Source: JBIOUF01 sp044866695
GTDB lineage: Bacteria > Actinomycetota > Actinomycetes > Propionibacteriales > Nocardioidaceae
Direction of reading: 5' to 3'
Length of the DNA: 64,000 bases
NCBI GenBank assembly: GCA_044866695.1
Contig: JBIOUF010000273.1
Span: 1-64,000 of the forward strand
Shown: in pieces, positions 53,756 to 63,348 of the stretch
How positions within the stretch are numbered: position 1 is the first letter of the stretch
Layout: each line of letters starts with the position of its first letter
Position numbers and translations under genes: made by a program
Notes under the pieces: generated by a model
Told to the model about the DNA's origin: nothing
The model's input: the letters and a program-made list of their open reading frames with translations, nothing else
The model's database searches: none

Positions 53756-55000
53756 CTACAACGCGTCGGGGCCGCCGCGCCAGGGGCGATCGCCGGCCGG
53801 GGTCGTGGTGCGCCGCAGGCGGGTCGCCGCCAGCGGGAACAGCAGCACCGAGAGCATCCCGCCGGCGACCAGGGCGGCGGCGGTCGCCTCGGTGAGCTGG
53901 CCGCGCTCGACCCCGATCGAGGTGATCACCACGACCAGTGGAAGCGCCGTCGAGATGTAGACCGCGGCGCCGACCCGGTCCCGGCCGGACAGGGCGCCGA
54001 GCGCGACGTACGACGGCAACCCACGGACCAGCAGGAACAGCAGCAGTGACACCGGCACCAGGAGCAGCGCGGAGCCGCCGGCGAGCAGCGCGTCGAGGTC
54101 GAACCGGATGCCGCTGACCACGAAGAAGACCGGCACCAGGAAGCCGAAGCCGACGCCCTCCAGGCGGGCAACCACCTGCTCGTGGGTGCGGTCGTCCTGC
54201 CCGGACAGGAACAGCCGGGCCACCAGGCCGGCGGTGAACGCGCCGAGCAGCATGTCCAGGCCGAGGTCGGCGGCGGTCCACGCCAGCACGATCAGCACGA
54301 GCATGATGATGCGGACGGCGAGCTGGCCGCTGGTGTGCAGGGTGTGGCCGAGCAGCCGGCTGACCCGGGCGGTGCTCGGACGGGTGGCCAGCAGCAGGAG
54401 TCCGAGCGCGACCACCGCGAACACCACGAGCACCGCGGCCGTGTGCGCCGGTCGCTGCCCGGACAGCAGCAGGGCGACGGCCAGGATCGGGCCGAACTCC
54501 CCGACCGCCCCCGCGGCCAGCACGAAGCTGCCGAACCGGGTCTCGAGGTCTCCCGCGTCTCGCAGGATCGGCAGCACCGTTCCGAGGGCGGTCGTGGTGA
54601 ACACCAGCCCGACCAGGATGCCGGCGGTGACCCCTTCCTCGGGCCGGGCCAGCGCCACCACGGCGATCCCCGCGCCGAGCCCGACGGCCATCGACCCGGC
54701 CCAGCCGAACTCGGCGGACCGCAGCGGCGCACCCGCGACCTTGGACATCTGGATCTCGTAGCCGGCGAGGAAGATCAGCATCGCCAGTCCCAGCTGGGAG
54801 AACGCCGAGACGATCTCGTTGTCCTCGGCGAGGCCGAGGACGTCGGGGCCGACCAGGATGCCACCGGCGATCTCGAGCACCACCGCGGGGAGCGGCAGCC
54901 ACCGTGCGGCGACGTCGGAGACCACCACGGCGAGCACCGCGACGGCGAGGCAGACGGCGATGGTGGCGCCCGCGTCCAGGGTCAGCTCCGCTGAGGACAC
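53756..55000 (-). CDS. Cation:proton antiporter, CPA2 family
   Basis: A 414-residue protein with about 12 hydrophobic segments, matching the Na+/H+ exchanger domain of the KefB/GerN group. The first helices AVVLEIAGGILVGPDVLGLA and LGLAMLIFLAGYEI and the later DLGLDMLLGAFTAGLVARLF motif are typical; no KTN/TrkA domain follows. It would exchange Na+ or K+ for H+. The start is not backed by a strong ribosome site. Confidence 0.9.
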   Translation of the reverse strand: MSSAELTLDAGATIAVCLAVAVLAVVVSDVAARWLPLPAVVLEIAGGILVGPDVLGLAEDNEIVSAFSQLGLAMLIFLAGYEIQMSKVAGAPLRSAEFGWAGSMAVGLGAGIAVVALARPEEGVTAGILVGLVFTTTALGTVLPILRDAGDLETRFGSFVLAAGAVGEFGPILAVALLLSGQRPAHTAAVLVVFAVVALGLLLLATRPSTARVSRLLGHTLHTSGQLAVRIIMLVLIVLAWTAADLGLDMLLGAFTAGLVARLFLSGQDDRTHEQVVARLEGVGFGFLVPVFFVVSGIRFDLDALLAGGSALLLVPVSLLLFLLVRGLPSYVALGALSGRDRVGAAVYISTALPLVVVITSIGVERGQLTEATAAALVAGGMLSVLLFPLAATRLRRTTTPAGDRPWRGGPDAL

Positions 55001-55116
55001 ATCCGGAGACTATGGTGCGCCGGTGCCCGGCCCGCCGAAGGACGGGCCGGGCGCCGTGTCGCCGTGCTGGCGAACCGCCGCGGTCGTGGTCGTGGCCCGC
55101 GGCGGTACGCAGGCGC

Positions 55117-55953
55117 TCAGCGGCGGGTGGCGGTGACGACCCGGAACTCCCAGTCCATGACGAGGCCGCGGCCGGTCCGGTGACCGAACCGCTCCGCGAG
55201 GGCGACCAGGTCGTCGCGCAGCGCCGACCGGCCGTCCTCGGAGAGCCGGCCCGCCGCGGCGTAGGTCGGGCCGTAGTAGGTGAGGAACAGGTCGACGAAC
55301 GCAGCCGCGTCGGCGAAGCGCTGGGTCGCGGTGGCGGTGACGGAGGCCACGTGGGTGACGTCGGCGCCCAGGAGCTCGGCGACCACGGCCTCGTCGCCCC
55401 ACCGGGTCGGCGGCAGCGCACCCGCCGGCGGCTGGACGTGACGCCCCACCGTCGCGAGCATTCCGCCGACGAAGCCCTGGGGCGTCCAGCTGGCCAGCGC
55501 GATGCGGCCTCCGGGCCGGCAGACCCGGACCAGCTCGTCCGCGGCGCGCTGGTGGTCGGCGCTGAACATCACGCCGATCGCGGACAGCACGTGGTCGAAC
55601 GTCGCGTCGCCGTACGGCAGGCGCTCCGCGTCGGCCTCGGTGAAGTCGACGTGGAGGTCCTCGGCACCCGCACGTCGCCGGGCGATGTCGAGCAGGGCGG
55701 GCACGTAGTCGATGCCGCTGACGACCGCGCCGCGACGGGCCGCGGCCAGGGCGGCGTGCCCGGTGCCGGTGGCGACGTCGAGGACCGAGGACCCCGGGTG
55801 GACCCCGGCGTGCTCGACCAGGAGCTCGGCGACCGGGACGGTGAGCGCCGCGATCTTGTTGTAGTCCCCGCTGCTCCAGACCGCGCGCTGCTTGTCGCGG
55901 AGCTCGGAGACGGTGGTGGGGAGGGTGGTGGGGATGGTCACTGACGGTGACAT
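55117..55953 (-). CDS. Class I SAM-dependent methyltransferase (UbiE-like)
   Basis: A 278-residue methyltransferase. SAM motif I is VLDVATGTGHAALAAARRGA (about residues 60-79), followed by the acidic loop GIDYVPALLDIARRRA, motif II at ATFDHVLSAIGVMF and motif III at RVCRPGGRIALASWTPQGF. The target is unknown. ATG 55953 has a GGAAGGCAAC ribosome site. It is downstream of the small DUF4242-like gene and possibly controlled with it by the neighbouring large LuxR regulator. Confidence 0.88.
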   Translation of the reverse strand: MSPSVTIPTTLPTTVSELRDKQRAVWSSGDYNKIAALTVPVAELLVEHAGVHPGSSVLDVATGTGHAALAAARRGAVVSGIDYVPALLDIARRRAGAEDLHVDFTEADAERLPYGDATFDHVLSAIGVMFSADHQRAADELVRVCRPGGRIALASWTPQGFVGGMLATVGRHVQPPAGALPPTRWGDEAVVAELLGADVTHVASVTATATQRFADAAAFVDLFLTYYGPTYAAAGRLSEDGRSALRDDLVALAERFGHRTGRGLVMDWEFRVVTATRR

Positions 55954-56006
55954 GGTTGTTGCCTTCCTTTGGTGGTGGTGGTGCCTTGCGTGTGTGAAGG
56001 GACGGG

Positions 56007-56270
56007 TCAGGACTCGGCCGTGACCGCCGCCGAGATGTGGTCCCACCCGAGTCCGGCGCGGACCATCGCCTGCCGGACGGCGGCGACGGACGGTGCGACG
56101 TACAGGAGCAGGAAGGTCTCGTCCTCGGGGACGAGGATCGACCTGACGCACCGGACGGGCACGCCCGCCAGGGTCAGGTCGGCCGCGCCGCGCTCCGCCC
56201 GGTCGGCGTACTGCCGGGCCAGGTCGGCGGTGTGGCGAGGGAGGTACATCTCGGCGAGGAACTCGGCCAT
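56007..56270 (-). CDS. Small DUF4242/SCO4226-like protein
   Basis: An 87-residue ferredoxin-fold protein. FLAEMYLPRHTADLARQYAD at the start, VRCVRSILVPEDETFLLLY in the middle and GWDHISAAVTAES at the end fit the DUF4242 / nickel-binding SCO4226-like group. Role unknown. It is 53 bp upstream of the methyltransferase gene on the same strand. Confidence 0.7.
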   Translation of the reverse strand: MAEFLAEMYLPRHTADLARQYADRAERGAADLTLAGVPVRCVRSILVPEDETFLLLYVAPSVAAVRQAMVRAGLGWDHISAAVTAES

Positions 56271-56365
56271 GACTCAACGGTGCCGGCGCGGCACCGGTCG
56301 CCGAAACTACGGATCACCCCAGGGTTTGACCCCGGGCCGGGCCCCGCGACCCCAGGGTCGGCGGG

Positions 56366-59173
56366 CTACCGGTCGGCGCCGGCCTGGTCGTGCAGCCACC
56401 CGGCGAGCTGGGTCCGGGAGCGCACGCCGAGCTTGGCGTAGGCGTTGCGCAGGTGGAACTCCACGGTGCTCACCGTGACCACGAGCGTCCTGGCGATCTC
56501 TTTGTTGGTCCGCCCCTCCGCGGCCAGCTCGGCCACCCGCCGCTCGGTGCGGGTGAGCTGGCCCGCAGAGGGAGGACGGCGCGCGCCGACCCGGGCCAGC
56601 TCGGACCGGGCGTCGTCGGCCCAGCCGCCCGAGCCGACGAGGTCGAAGGCGGCCGCGGCCCGCTCCAGCGTGGCCCGCGCAGCGCCCCACTTCCTGGCCC
56701 GGCGCTGAGCCCTGCCGAGCGCCAGCAGCGTGCGGGCCTCGTCGAAGCCCAGCCCGAGCCGGGAGTACGCCGACGCGGCCTCCTCGAGCGCGGCCGCCGC
56801 CCGGTCGGTGTAGGCGCCCGCGGCCAGCTCCAGCAGCGCCGCGCACCGCGTGGCCGACGCCGCGGCCCAGGGATGCCGGTGGCTCTCGGCGAGGGCGGCG
56901 AGCCTGGTGGTCACCGCGCGCGCCCGGTCCAGGCCCCCCGCCTCGGCCAGCGCCTCCACCAGGTCGGGGGCGGCGGGGAAGGCGCCGGGGTCGCCGACGC
57001 CCTCGCGCTCGGTGTGGTCCCAGACGCCGCCGAGATGGTCGGCCGCGCCGGGGAGGTCCTTGGCGAGGAGGTCCGCGGTGCCGAGCGCGCGGCTGGCCTC
57101 CAGCCAGTCCCAGCGCACGCCCGTCACGCCGGCCTGACGTAGGGCCTCCTCCCCCCACCGGCGGGCCTCGTCGACGTCGCCCCGGCCGCAGGCCAGCAAC
57201 GCCCGGCACCGCTCGTACATCGGCCAGTGCAGCAGCTCGCTGTCGGTGGACGCCGCCCACTCCTCGAGCAGGCGCTCGGCCTCGGCCCAGTCGCCGGCCC
57301 GCAGCGCCAGCTCGCACAGGTGCAGCCGGTCCAGGGCGATGGAGGACGGCTCGCCGCGGTCCTCGGCGCGGCGCTGCAACGCGGTCAGCAGGTCGCGCGC
57401 GACGGCGATCTCACCGCGCCAGACGTGCCGCTGGGCAGCCACGCGCTCCGGGCCCAGGGCCAGGAAGTACGGCTCGTCGGAGACCGCCCGATGCCGCTGG
57501 CACAGGTCGTCGACCGGGTGTCCACCAAGCGCCGTCGTCCACGCCAGGGCGTAGAGCGCGAGCCGCTGGGCTCCCACGTCGCCGCTCTCGACGGCGTACC
57601 GCAACGACTGCTGCGCCCGTTCCGCGGCTCCGGCGATGTTCGCCACCCGGATCGCGGCCTCGTTGTCGGCCAGCCGGGCCAGGACCGGCGCCTGCAGCGC
57701 GTGGTCCTCGCCGGCCTCCTCCAGCGCGGTCTCCTCCAGCCGTCGGATGTCGTCGTTGTCCCGCACCACGCCGCTGGTGAGCAGCAGGTGCGCGGCGACC
57801 CGTGGCGCGCCCGTTGGCAGCAGGCTCACCCGGGGGGCGATCAGGTCGGTGAGCCGCTGCTTCTCCCCGGCCACGCCGAGCCGCTCACCGAGGTCCAGCA
57901 GGTGGTCGACGTAGCTCGCGGAGCCCGCCGGGGTCAGCCGCAGCGCATGGTCGGCGAGCTCGGCCGCCGGCACCGTCGCGCCCCGGGCCGCCGCCCTCGC
58001 CGCCGCCGCGGAGACCCTCCGGGCGAGGACCTCGTCGGGTCCCGGTGTAGCGAGCGCCAGGTGCAGCGCGCGAGCCTCCTCGTCGGACACGACCTCGGCG
58101 ACCGCGCGGTGGAGCTCGGCGATGTCGGTGCTCGTCGACTGCTGCTTCACCGCGGCCGCCAGCAGGGGATGGGCCGGCCGCACCCGCTCGCCGTCGAGCC
58201 GGACCACCCCTTCCCGCAGCGCCTCGTGGACGGCGCCCGCTCCGGCCAGCTCGTCGACCTCCGGCACCCGCAGGTCGGCGTGGAGGGCGAGCGCCAGCAG
58301 CACGCGGCGCACCGGGCCGTCCAGGGTGGCGACCCGCATCCCGAGCGCGTCCTCGACCTGTTCTGGGACCGGGACGTCGCGTCCCAGCGCGTGCGCGTCG
58401 CGGCCGGCCAGCATCCGGCCCACCTCGAGGGTGAACAGGGGGTTGCCCAGCGTGGCGTCGTAGACGCGGCGCAGCAGGTGGTGTGGCAGCCGCAGCCCCA
58501 GCCGCTCGGAGAGGAGCTGCCGGGACGCGCCCAGGCTCATCGGCGTGACCTCGAGGCGTTCCGCGTGACCGTCGGGGAACGCGCTCTCCACCGCTGGGAC
58601 GGGTCCTGGCCGCCTGGCCAGCAGGAACCGCACGCTCTCCCCGCTCAGCCGCCGGGCGACGAAGGCCAGCGCCTGCTCCGATGCCGGGTCGAGCCACTGA
58701 AGGTCGTCGATCGCCAGCAGGAGCCGTTCCCGGGCCGCAAGGGCGCGTACGGCGGACAGCACCCCGAGTGCCACCGCGTGCGGCTGGGTCGCACCGTCCG
58801 GGTCCGCGCGGTAGAGCGCGACCTCGAGTGCCCGTCGCTGCGGTGACGGGAGGGCGGCCAGCTCGTCCGGGCCCACCTGGTCGAAGAGGTCGACCAGAGC
58901 CGCGAACGACAGCCCGGTCTCCGCGCCGCTCGCCCGGGCGACGAGGGTGCGGAGGCCATGCTCGGCGGCGAGGGCCAGGCCGCTCTCCCACAGGCTGGTC
59001 TTCCCGACCCCGGGCCGGCCTTCCAGGACCAGGGCCGCCGGGTCCGGTCCGTCCTCGGCGAGCAGCCTGCCGACCGCGGCCAGCTCGGCGTCGCGTGCCA
59101 CCAGGCGCGCCCACCGGGGGTCGCCGGCCGCCTCGTGGGCCGGAGGTGAAGCCATGGACGGCATGGAAGGCAT
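56366..59173 (-). CDS. Large LuxR-family ATP-binding regulator (LAL type)
   Basis: A 935-residue STAND-type regulator. An AAA-like module with Walker A EGRPGVGKTSLW (about residues 51-62) and Walker B LLLAIDDLQWLDPASEQAL is followed by about 500 residues of helical TPR-like repeats and a C-terminal LuxR HTH (LTRTERRVAELAAEGRTNKE, then TVEFHLRNAYAKLGVRSRTQ). LAL proteins activate catabolic or secondary-metabolite genes when a ligand binds. ATG 59173 is used; ATGs at 59164 and 59155 are alternatives. Likely targets are the methyltransferase set downstream or the thioesterase upstream. Confidence 0.93.
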   Translation of the reverse strand: MPSMPSMASPPAHEAAGDPRWARLVARDAELAAVGRLLAEDGPDPAALVLEGRPGVGKTSLWESGLALAAEHGLRTLVARASGAETGLSFAALVDLFDQVGPDELAALPSPQRRALEVALYRADPDGATQPHAVALGVLSAVRALAARERLLLAIDDLQWLDPASEQALAFVARRLSGESVRFLLARRPGPVPAVESAFPDGHAERLEVTPMSLGASRQLLSERLGLRLPHHLLRRVYDATLGNPLFTLEVGRMLAGRDAHALGRDVPVPEQVEDALGMRVATLDGPVRRVLLALALHADLRVPEVDELAGAGAVHEALREGVVRLDGERVRPAHPLLAAAVKQQSTSTDIAELHRAVAEVVSDEEARALHLALATPGPDEVLARRVSAAAARAAARGATVPAAELADHALRLTPAGSASYVDHLLDLGERLGVAGEKQRLTDLIAPRVSLLPTGAPRVAAHLLLTSGVVRDNDDIRRLEETALEEAGEDHALQAPVLARLADNEAAIRVANIAGAAERAQQSLRYAVESGDVGAQRLALYALAWTTALGGHPVDDLCQRHRAVSDEPYFLALGPERVAAQRHVWRGEIAVARDLLTALQRRAEDRGEPSSIALDRLHLCELALRAGDWAEAERLLEEWAASTDSELLHWPMYERCRALLACGRGDVDEARRWGEEALRQAGVTGVRWDWLEASRALGTADLLAKDLPGAADHLGGVWDHTEREGVGDPGAFPAAPDLVEALAEAGGLDRARAVTTRLAALAESHRHPWAAASATRCAALLELAAGAYTDRAAAALEEAASAYSRLGLGFDEARTLLALGRAQRRARKWGAARATLERAAAAFDLVGSGGWADDARSELARVGARRPPSAGQLTRTERRVAELAAEGRTNKEIARTLVVTVSTVEFHLRNAYAKLGVRSRTQLAGWLHDQAGADR

Positions 59174-59186
59174 CGTGCCATTCCGC

Positions 59187-59978
59187 TCAGCCCCGTCGCG
59201 CCACCAGAAGCGGCTGCGCGACGACGGCGACCAGCCCCCGGCGGTCGTACATGTGCGCCTCCGCCAGCCCGGTGCCGTCGGGACCCAGGGTGCTCCGGGC
59301 GTCCATGAGCATCCACTCGCCGGTCGGTGGCCGGGCCAGCGTGGCGGTCATGGTCGGCGGGATGAACAGCCACTCGGCGAGGGGGAGCTCACCGGACAGC
59401 CCGTTGGCCGAGTCGGCCACGACGAGCAGGCGCTGCACCGGGGACGGCTCCTCCCCGGCAACCAGCGGGATCTTCAGCCTCGTCCAGGCCCGGGTCGGGC
59501 CGAGCTCGGCGTACCCGCCGTCCAGGAAGCGCCACTCGACGGCGTGGCCGTAGCCCCAGTCCTCGCTGACGCCGGGGAAGAACGTGACCGGCGCCTCCGG
59601 GGGAACCGCCGGCACCTCGTGGCGCGTCGCGTGTTCGTCGGTGGCGCCGGGCTCCGACCTCAGCCGCCACGCCGTGGCGGTGACCGCCAGCCGGTCCTCC
59701 ACCCACAGGCGCGCCTCGACCATCTCCACCCGCCTCCCGGGCCGGACGACGCTTGCCTCGGTGCGCACCCGTCCCTGCGGGATCCCGGCCAGCATGTCCA
59801 CCGTCATCCGGGCCACCGGCATGGCCGCGTCCGGCCGGGTCCGCTCCACCGCCCGCGCGAGCAGCGCCGCCGGCGGGCCGCCGTGCTGCAGGGTCGGGTC
59901 CCACGGGCTGGCCGTCGCGCCGGTCGACTCGAAGCGGTCCTCACCCAGCGGCAGGTAGAAGGCCTCGTCGCTCGTCAC
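59187..59978 (-). CDS. Acyl-CoA thioesterase family protein (double hot-dog)
   Basis: A 263-residue TesB-like/thioesterase-superfamily protein with two hot-dog repeats. The first has STGATASPWDPTLQHGGPPAALLARAVER, the second NGLSGELPLAEWLFIPPTMT. The catalytic acid of TesB is not obvious. It probably hydrolyses acyl-CoA esters. GTG 59978 is placed where the family begins; the open frame runs to 60101 through sequence that is Ser/Pro-rich and antisense to the next gene's leader. Ends 14 bp before the LuxR gene starts. Confidence 0.88.
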   Translation of the reverse strand: MTSDEAFYLPLGEDRFESTGATASPWDPTLQHGGPPAALLARAVERTRPDAAMPVARMTVDMLAGIPQGRVRTEASVVRPGRRVEMVEARLWVEDRLAVTATAWRLRSEPGATDEHATRHEVPAVPPEAPVTFFPGVSEDWGYGHAVEWRFLDGGYAELGPTRAWTRLKIPLVAGEEPSPVQRLLVVADSANGLSGELPLAEWLFIPPTMTATLARPPTGEWMLMDARSTLGPDGTGLAEAHMYDRRGLVAVVAQPLLVARRG

Positions 59979-60103
59979 GTCCCGATCCTGCCCTGCGGCC
60001 ACCGTGGTCTCGACGCGGGCGGTTGACGGCGAGGCGGATGGTGGCAGGCTGGGAGAGCCAGGGACGTCGCGCGAGGTTGCCGACGTGCCGGCCGGAGACA
60101 CCG

Positions 60104-60967
60104 ATGACCAACGGGAACCAGGCAGGATCCGCGCAGGGGGAGTCGGCAGCCGACGCCGACGCCTTCAACGCGTTCGAGGCGGCCGGTTGGGAACGCCAGG
60201 CCTCCACGTATGCCGGTTTCCTCGGCGGGATCACCAGCCGGCTGGTCGAGCCGCTGTTGGACGCCGCGGGGGTCGGCCCGGGAACGCGGGTTCTCGAGAT
60301 CGGGAGCGGCCCTGGCTACGCCGCGGCCAGAGCGGCCGAGCGAGGCGCCTCGGTCGTCGGGGTGGACGTCGCGGCGGGCATGGTCGCGCTGGCCCGGGAC
60401 CTGCACCCCGGCCTGGACTTCCGCCGGGCCGACGCCGAAGCGCTGCCCTTCGACGACGGCGCGTTCGATGCGGCCGTGGGCAACTTCGTCGTCCTTCACC
60501 TGGGCCGCCCGAAGCGGGCGGTGCGGGAGCTCACCCGGGTGCTCGGGCCCGGCGGCCGCGTCGCCCTCACCGTCTGGGACCTCCCGGACCGGATGCGGCT
60601 GCTGGGCGTGCTCCTCGACGCCATCGCCGAGGCGGGCGCGGTCGCTCCGCCCGACATCCCGGTCGGCCCGCCGTTCTTCCAGTACGCCGTGGACGAGCAG
60701 TTCGAGGCGTTGTTGGAGTCCGGCGGCCTGAGCGGCGTCGAGGTGAGCACGGTCGCCTTCGGCGCGCAGGTGTCGGACGCCGGAGAGCTCTGGGACGGGC
60801 TGCTCTCCGGCACGGTCCGCACGTCCCCGCTCATCCTGCGCCAGCCCGAGGCGACGCGTCGCGAGATCCGCGAGGCGTTCGAGCGACTGGTCCTGGCGTA
60901 CCGGCACGGTGACCGGTTCGAGGTCCCCGTCTCCGTCAAGCTCGCGGTGGGACGGAAGGCGGCCTGA
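60104..60967 (+). CDS. Class I SAM-dependent methyltransferase (UbiE/COQ5-like)
   Basis: A 287-residue methyltransferase. Motif I VLEIGSGPGYAAARAAERGA, the acidic loop GVDVAAGMVALARDL, motif II AFDAAVGNFVVLHLG and motif III RVLGPGGRVALTVWDLPDR are complete. The substrate is not identifiable; the family methylates small molecules such as quinones. It is the only plus-strand gene among minus-strand neighbours and is divergent from the thioesterase, with 125 bp between. Confidence 0.9.
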   Translation: MTNGNQAGSAQGESAADADAFNAFEAAGWERQASTYAGFLGGITSRLVEPLLDAAGVGPGTRVLEIGSGPGYAAARAAERGASVVGVDVAAGMVALARDLHPGLDFRRADAEALPFDDGAFDAAVGNFVVLHLGRPKRAVRELTRVLGPGGRVALTVWDLPDRMRLLGVLLDAIAEAGAVAPPDIPVGPPFFQYAVDEQFEALLESGGLSGVEVSTVAFGAQVSDAGELWDGLLSGTVRTSPLILRQPEATRREIREAFERLVLAYRHGDRFEVPVSVKLAVGRKAA

Positions 60968-61009
60968 GCCTGGACTGCGGGAGCGAGGGAGCCCGGAGCC
61001 CGGGCTCGT

Positions 61010-61873
61010 TCAGGCGGGGCGGGCCTGGATGAGCTTGTCCCAGAGCGAGCCGGCGTTGAGGGTCTGGATGTGGTTCATCATGTAGCCCTGGCCGACGTCG
61101 ACGGGGTACCGGTCGGCGAAGCCGACCCGTCGGACGGTCTCCTCGCGGGTCCACCCTCGGGCGACGGCGTCGGCGACGGCGGCGACCCAGTCGAGCAGGT
61201 CGGCGCGCTGGCGGGCCAGGTACGGCGTGGTGACGACCTCACCGTGGCCGGGAACGACCCAGTCGACGTCGAGCGCGGCGATGCGGTCCAGCGCGGTGAG
61301 CCACTGGGTGACGTTGGACCCCATGAGCCAGGTCTGGCACTGGGAGAAGACCGTGTCACCGGTGAACACGACCCGCTCCTGCGGGACGTGGACGGCGATC
61401 TGGCCGGGGGTGTGTCCGGGCGTGTGCAGCAGCTCGAAGGTGTGGTCGCCGACGGTGAGGGTGAGGTCCCCGGTGAAGGTGATGGTTGCCCGGCCGGGGT
61501 CGGCGAAGTAGGTGTTCCGGTCGGGGAAGATCGCCTCGCCCTCCGGGTCGTCGGTGGGGACGGCCTCCCGTGCGTAGTCGTAGGAGTCCAGGGACGGGGT
61601 GACTTCCATGAAGTTGTCGGCGACGCCCCGGTGGTGCACGATCTGGCCGGCGCCGCGGAAGTAGTAGTTGCCGAAGATGTGGTCGACGTGGTGCTCGGTG
61701 TTGACCACGTAGCGGATGTCACCGTGGGTCTCGGCCTCCCGTCGCATGGCCACGGCCTTGGTCGGGAGCTGCGGGGTGTCGACGACGACCACGCCGTCGT
61801 CGGTGATGACCATGCTCGGGTTGCAGCCGCGCAGGGTGGTGTCGGTCCAGACGTTGCTGGTGATCTTCTGCAT
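61010..61873 (-). CDS. MBL-fold metallo-hydrolase
   Basis: A 287-residue metallo-beta-lactamase-fold enzyme. The metal motif reads TEHHVDHIFGN (the first His of HxHxDH is Glu here), with the later ligands in HTPGHTPGQIAVHVPQ (His), FTGDTVF (Asp) and VVPGHGEV (His). This variant occurs in thioesterase- and cyclase-like MBL enzymes of catabolic gene clusters. It is the last gene of the minus-strand run that starts outside the window. Confidence 0.88.
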   Translation of the reverse strand: MQKITSNVWTDTTLRGCNPSMVITDDGVVVVDTPQLPTKAVAMRREAETHGDIRYVVNTEHHVDHIFGNYYFRGAGQIVHHRGVADNFMEVTPSLDSYDYAREAVPTDDPEGEAIFPDRNTYFADPGRATITFTGDLTLTVGDHTFELLHTPGHTPGQIAVHVPQERVVFTGDTVFSQCQTWLMGSNVTQWLTALDRIAALDVDWVVPGHGEVVTTPYLARQRADLLDWVAAVADAVARGWTREETVRRVGFADRYPVDVGQGYMMNHIQTLNAGSLWDKLIQARPA

Positions 61874-61965
61874 CCGATGCTCCTGTTCGCGTGCGGGTCG
61901 GGGCGGCTCAGCCGGTCAGGACGGTTCGGTCGGAGGCGGTGGCCGAGCGCTCCGTGCGGACCGGG

Positions 61966-62628
61966 TCAGCCACGACGCAGCGTCCTCTCCAGGACTCGGT
62001 TCTTGCCGTACAGGTAGCCCAGCAGTGCGCCGATCACTCCGGCCAGGGCGGGGCGCAGGAGATTCTTGGCCGCGTCCGAGCCGAGCAGCAGCCCGAGCGC
62101 GTCCAGGCCCTGGTCGTCGGCGAACGGCTGACTGGGCGCGGCCGCGGGTCGGTGGCCGGCGTCGCCGACGGTGGTCTCGCCGCCGTCGGCGCGGACCATC
62201 TGGGCCAGGTTGTCGGCGAACTGGCCCAGCAGCCGGTTGCTGACGTCCTTCAGCACCCCGCCGCCGAACTGGGCAGCCTTTCCGGTGACGTGCAGGTCGG
62301 TGACCACGTGCACGGCGGTGTCGCCGCCCTGCTCGTCGAGGCTGGCGGTCACGGTCGCCTGGGCGGCGCCGTTCCCCTTCGCGTCCCGGCCGCGGGCCGA
62401 GATGACCGCCCGCCGGCCGGCGGGGTCCCTCTCGACGAGCTCGCCGTCGCCGCGGAAGGTCATCGAGACCGGCCCGAGCTTGACCTTCATGCCGCCCTCG
62501 AAGCGGTCCCCCTCGACGGAGGTGACCACCGCGCCCGGCAGGCACGGAGCGATCCGGCGCACGTCGACCAGCAGGCCGAACGCCTGGTCGGCGGGAACCG
62601 GGACGGTGAAGTCGTGGACGAGCTCCAT
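61966..62628 (-). CDS. SRPBCC/CoxG-like protein
   Basis: A 220-residue START-fold protein of the CoxG type (carbon monoxide dehydrogenase subunit G). The core is FTVPVPADQAFGLLVDVRRIAPCLPGAVV at the start, with FTGKAAQFGGGVL-like THVTGKAAQFGGGVLKDVSN later. A hydrophobic segment near the C-terminus (LAGVIGALLGYLYG) may anchor it to the membrane. CoxG recruits or matures molybdenum hydroxylases; none is adjacent, so it may bind a substrate instead. Confidence 0.85.
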   Translation of the reverse strand: MELVHDFTVPVPADQAFGLLVDVRRIAPCLPGAVVTSVEGDRFEGGMKVKLGPVSMTFRGDGELVERDPAGRRAVISARGRDAKGNGAAQATVTASLDEQGGDTAVHVVTDLHVTGKAAQFGGGVLKDVSNRLLGQFADNLAQMVRADGGETTVGDAGHRPAAAPSQPFADDQGLDALGLLLGSDAAKNLLRPALAGVIGALLGYLYGKNRVLERTLRRG

Positions 62629-62660
62629 GGATGGTCACTCCCTTCGAGGGTGGGTGGTGC

Positions 62661-63329
62661 TCACAGGGGGTCGGCGGCGAGCGGGTCGTACGGCCGCACC
62701 CGGACGCGGCCGCCGCCGATCTGCAGTACGGCGCCGGTGAGGTAGCCGGGCTCGCCGGGGTCGTGGCCGGTGGCGTGCAGCTGGACGGCCCTCAGCAGAG
62801 GGGAGTGGGTGACCCCCACGACGAGCCGCCCCTGGGTGGGGCCCGGATCGTCGAGGCTTCCGGCGAACCGCAGCACTCGCCGGGCGAGGTCCGCCGCGGT
62901 CTCTCCAGGAGGGTCGTGGTGTCGCAGCCACCAGCCGATCCGGTCCGGGGCGGTGAGGAAGCCCATCCACCACGGGTGCTGTTGCACTTGGCCGGCGTCC
63001 AGGCCGGGCACCTGGTCGGCCAGCGAGGACGGCGAGCTGACCAGGTTCACCCGGGTGCCGGCGAGGTACAGGTCCGGGTTGCGCAGCGCGAAGCAGTCCA
63101 CCGGTCCGCGTACGTGCCGGGGGTCGAAGCCGCGGATGAGCGCCTCGGCAGTCTCGCGGGTACGGCGGGTGAGGCCGGACAGCACCGTCACGGCCTCGTC
63201 CCCCGCTGCGGCCAGGGCGCGGCCGGCGCGTTCGGCGTGCTCGAGACCGGCCGCGGTCACCGGGACGTCCCCGTGGTGGGAGGCGACCTCGCCGTGCCGG
63301 AGCAGCAGCAGCCGGGTGGGGTCGGGCAT
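62661..63329 (-). CDS. Histidine phosphatase family protein
   Basis: A 222-residue phosphoglycerate-mutase-like phosphatase. The phospho-acceptor motif LLRHGEVASHHGD sits at residues 9-21, and the second His is in VVGVTHSPLLRAV. The usual substrate range runs from phosphosugars to phosphoproteins and cannot be narrowed here. It lies 19 bp after the small monooxygenase gene. Confidence 0.9.
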   Translation of the reverse strand: MPDPTRLLLLRHGEVASHHGDVPVTAAGLEHAERAGRALAAAGDEAVTVLSGLTRRTRETAEALIRGFDPRHVRGPVDCFALRNPDLYLAGTRVNLVSSPSSLADQVPGLDAGQVQQHPWWMGFLTAPDRIGWWLRHHDPPGETAADLARRVLRFAGSLDDPGPTQGRLVVGVTHSPLLRAVQLHATGHDPGEPGYLTGAVLQIGGGRVRVRPYDPLAADPL

Positions 63330-63348
63330 GTCCGGGCGGCTCGCCGGC

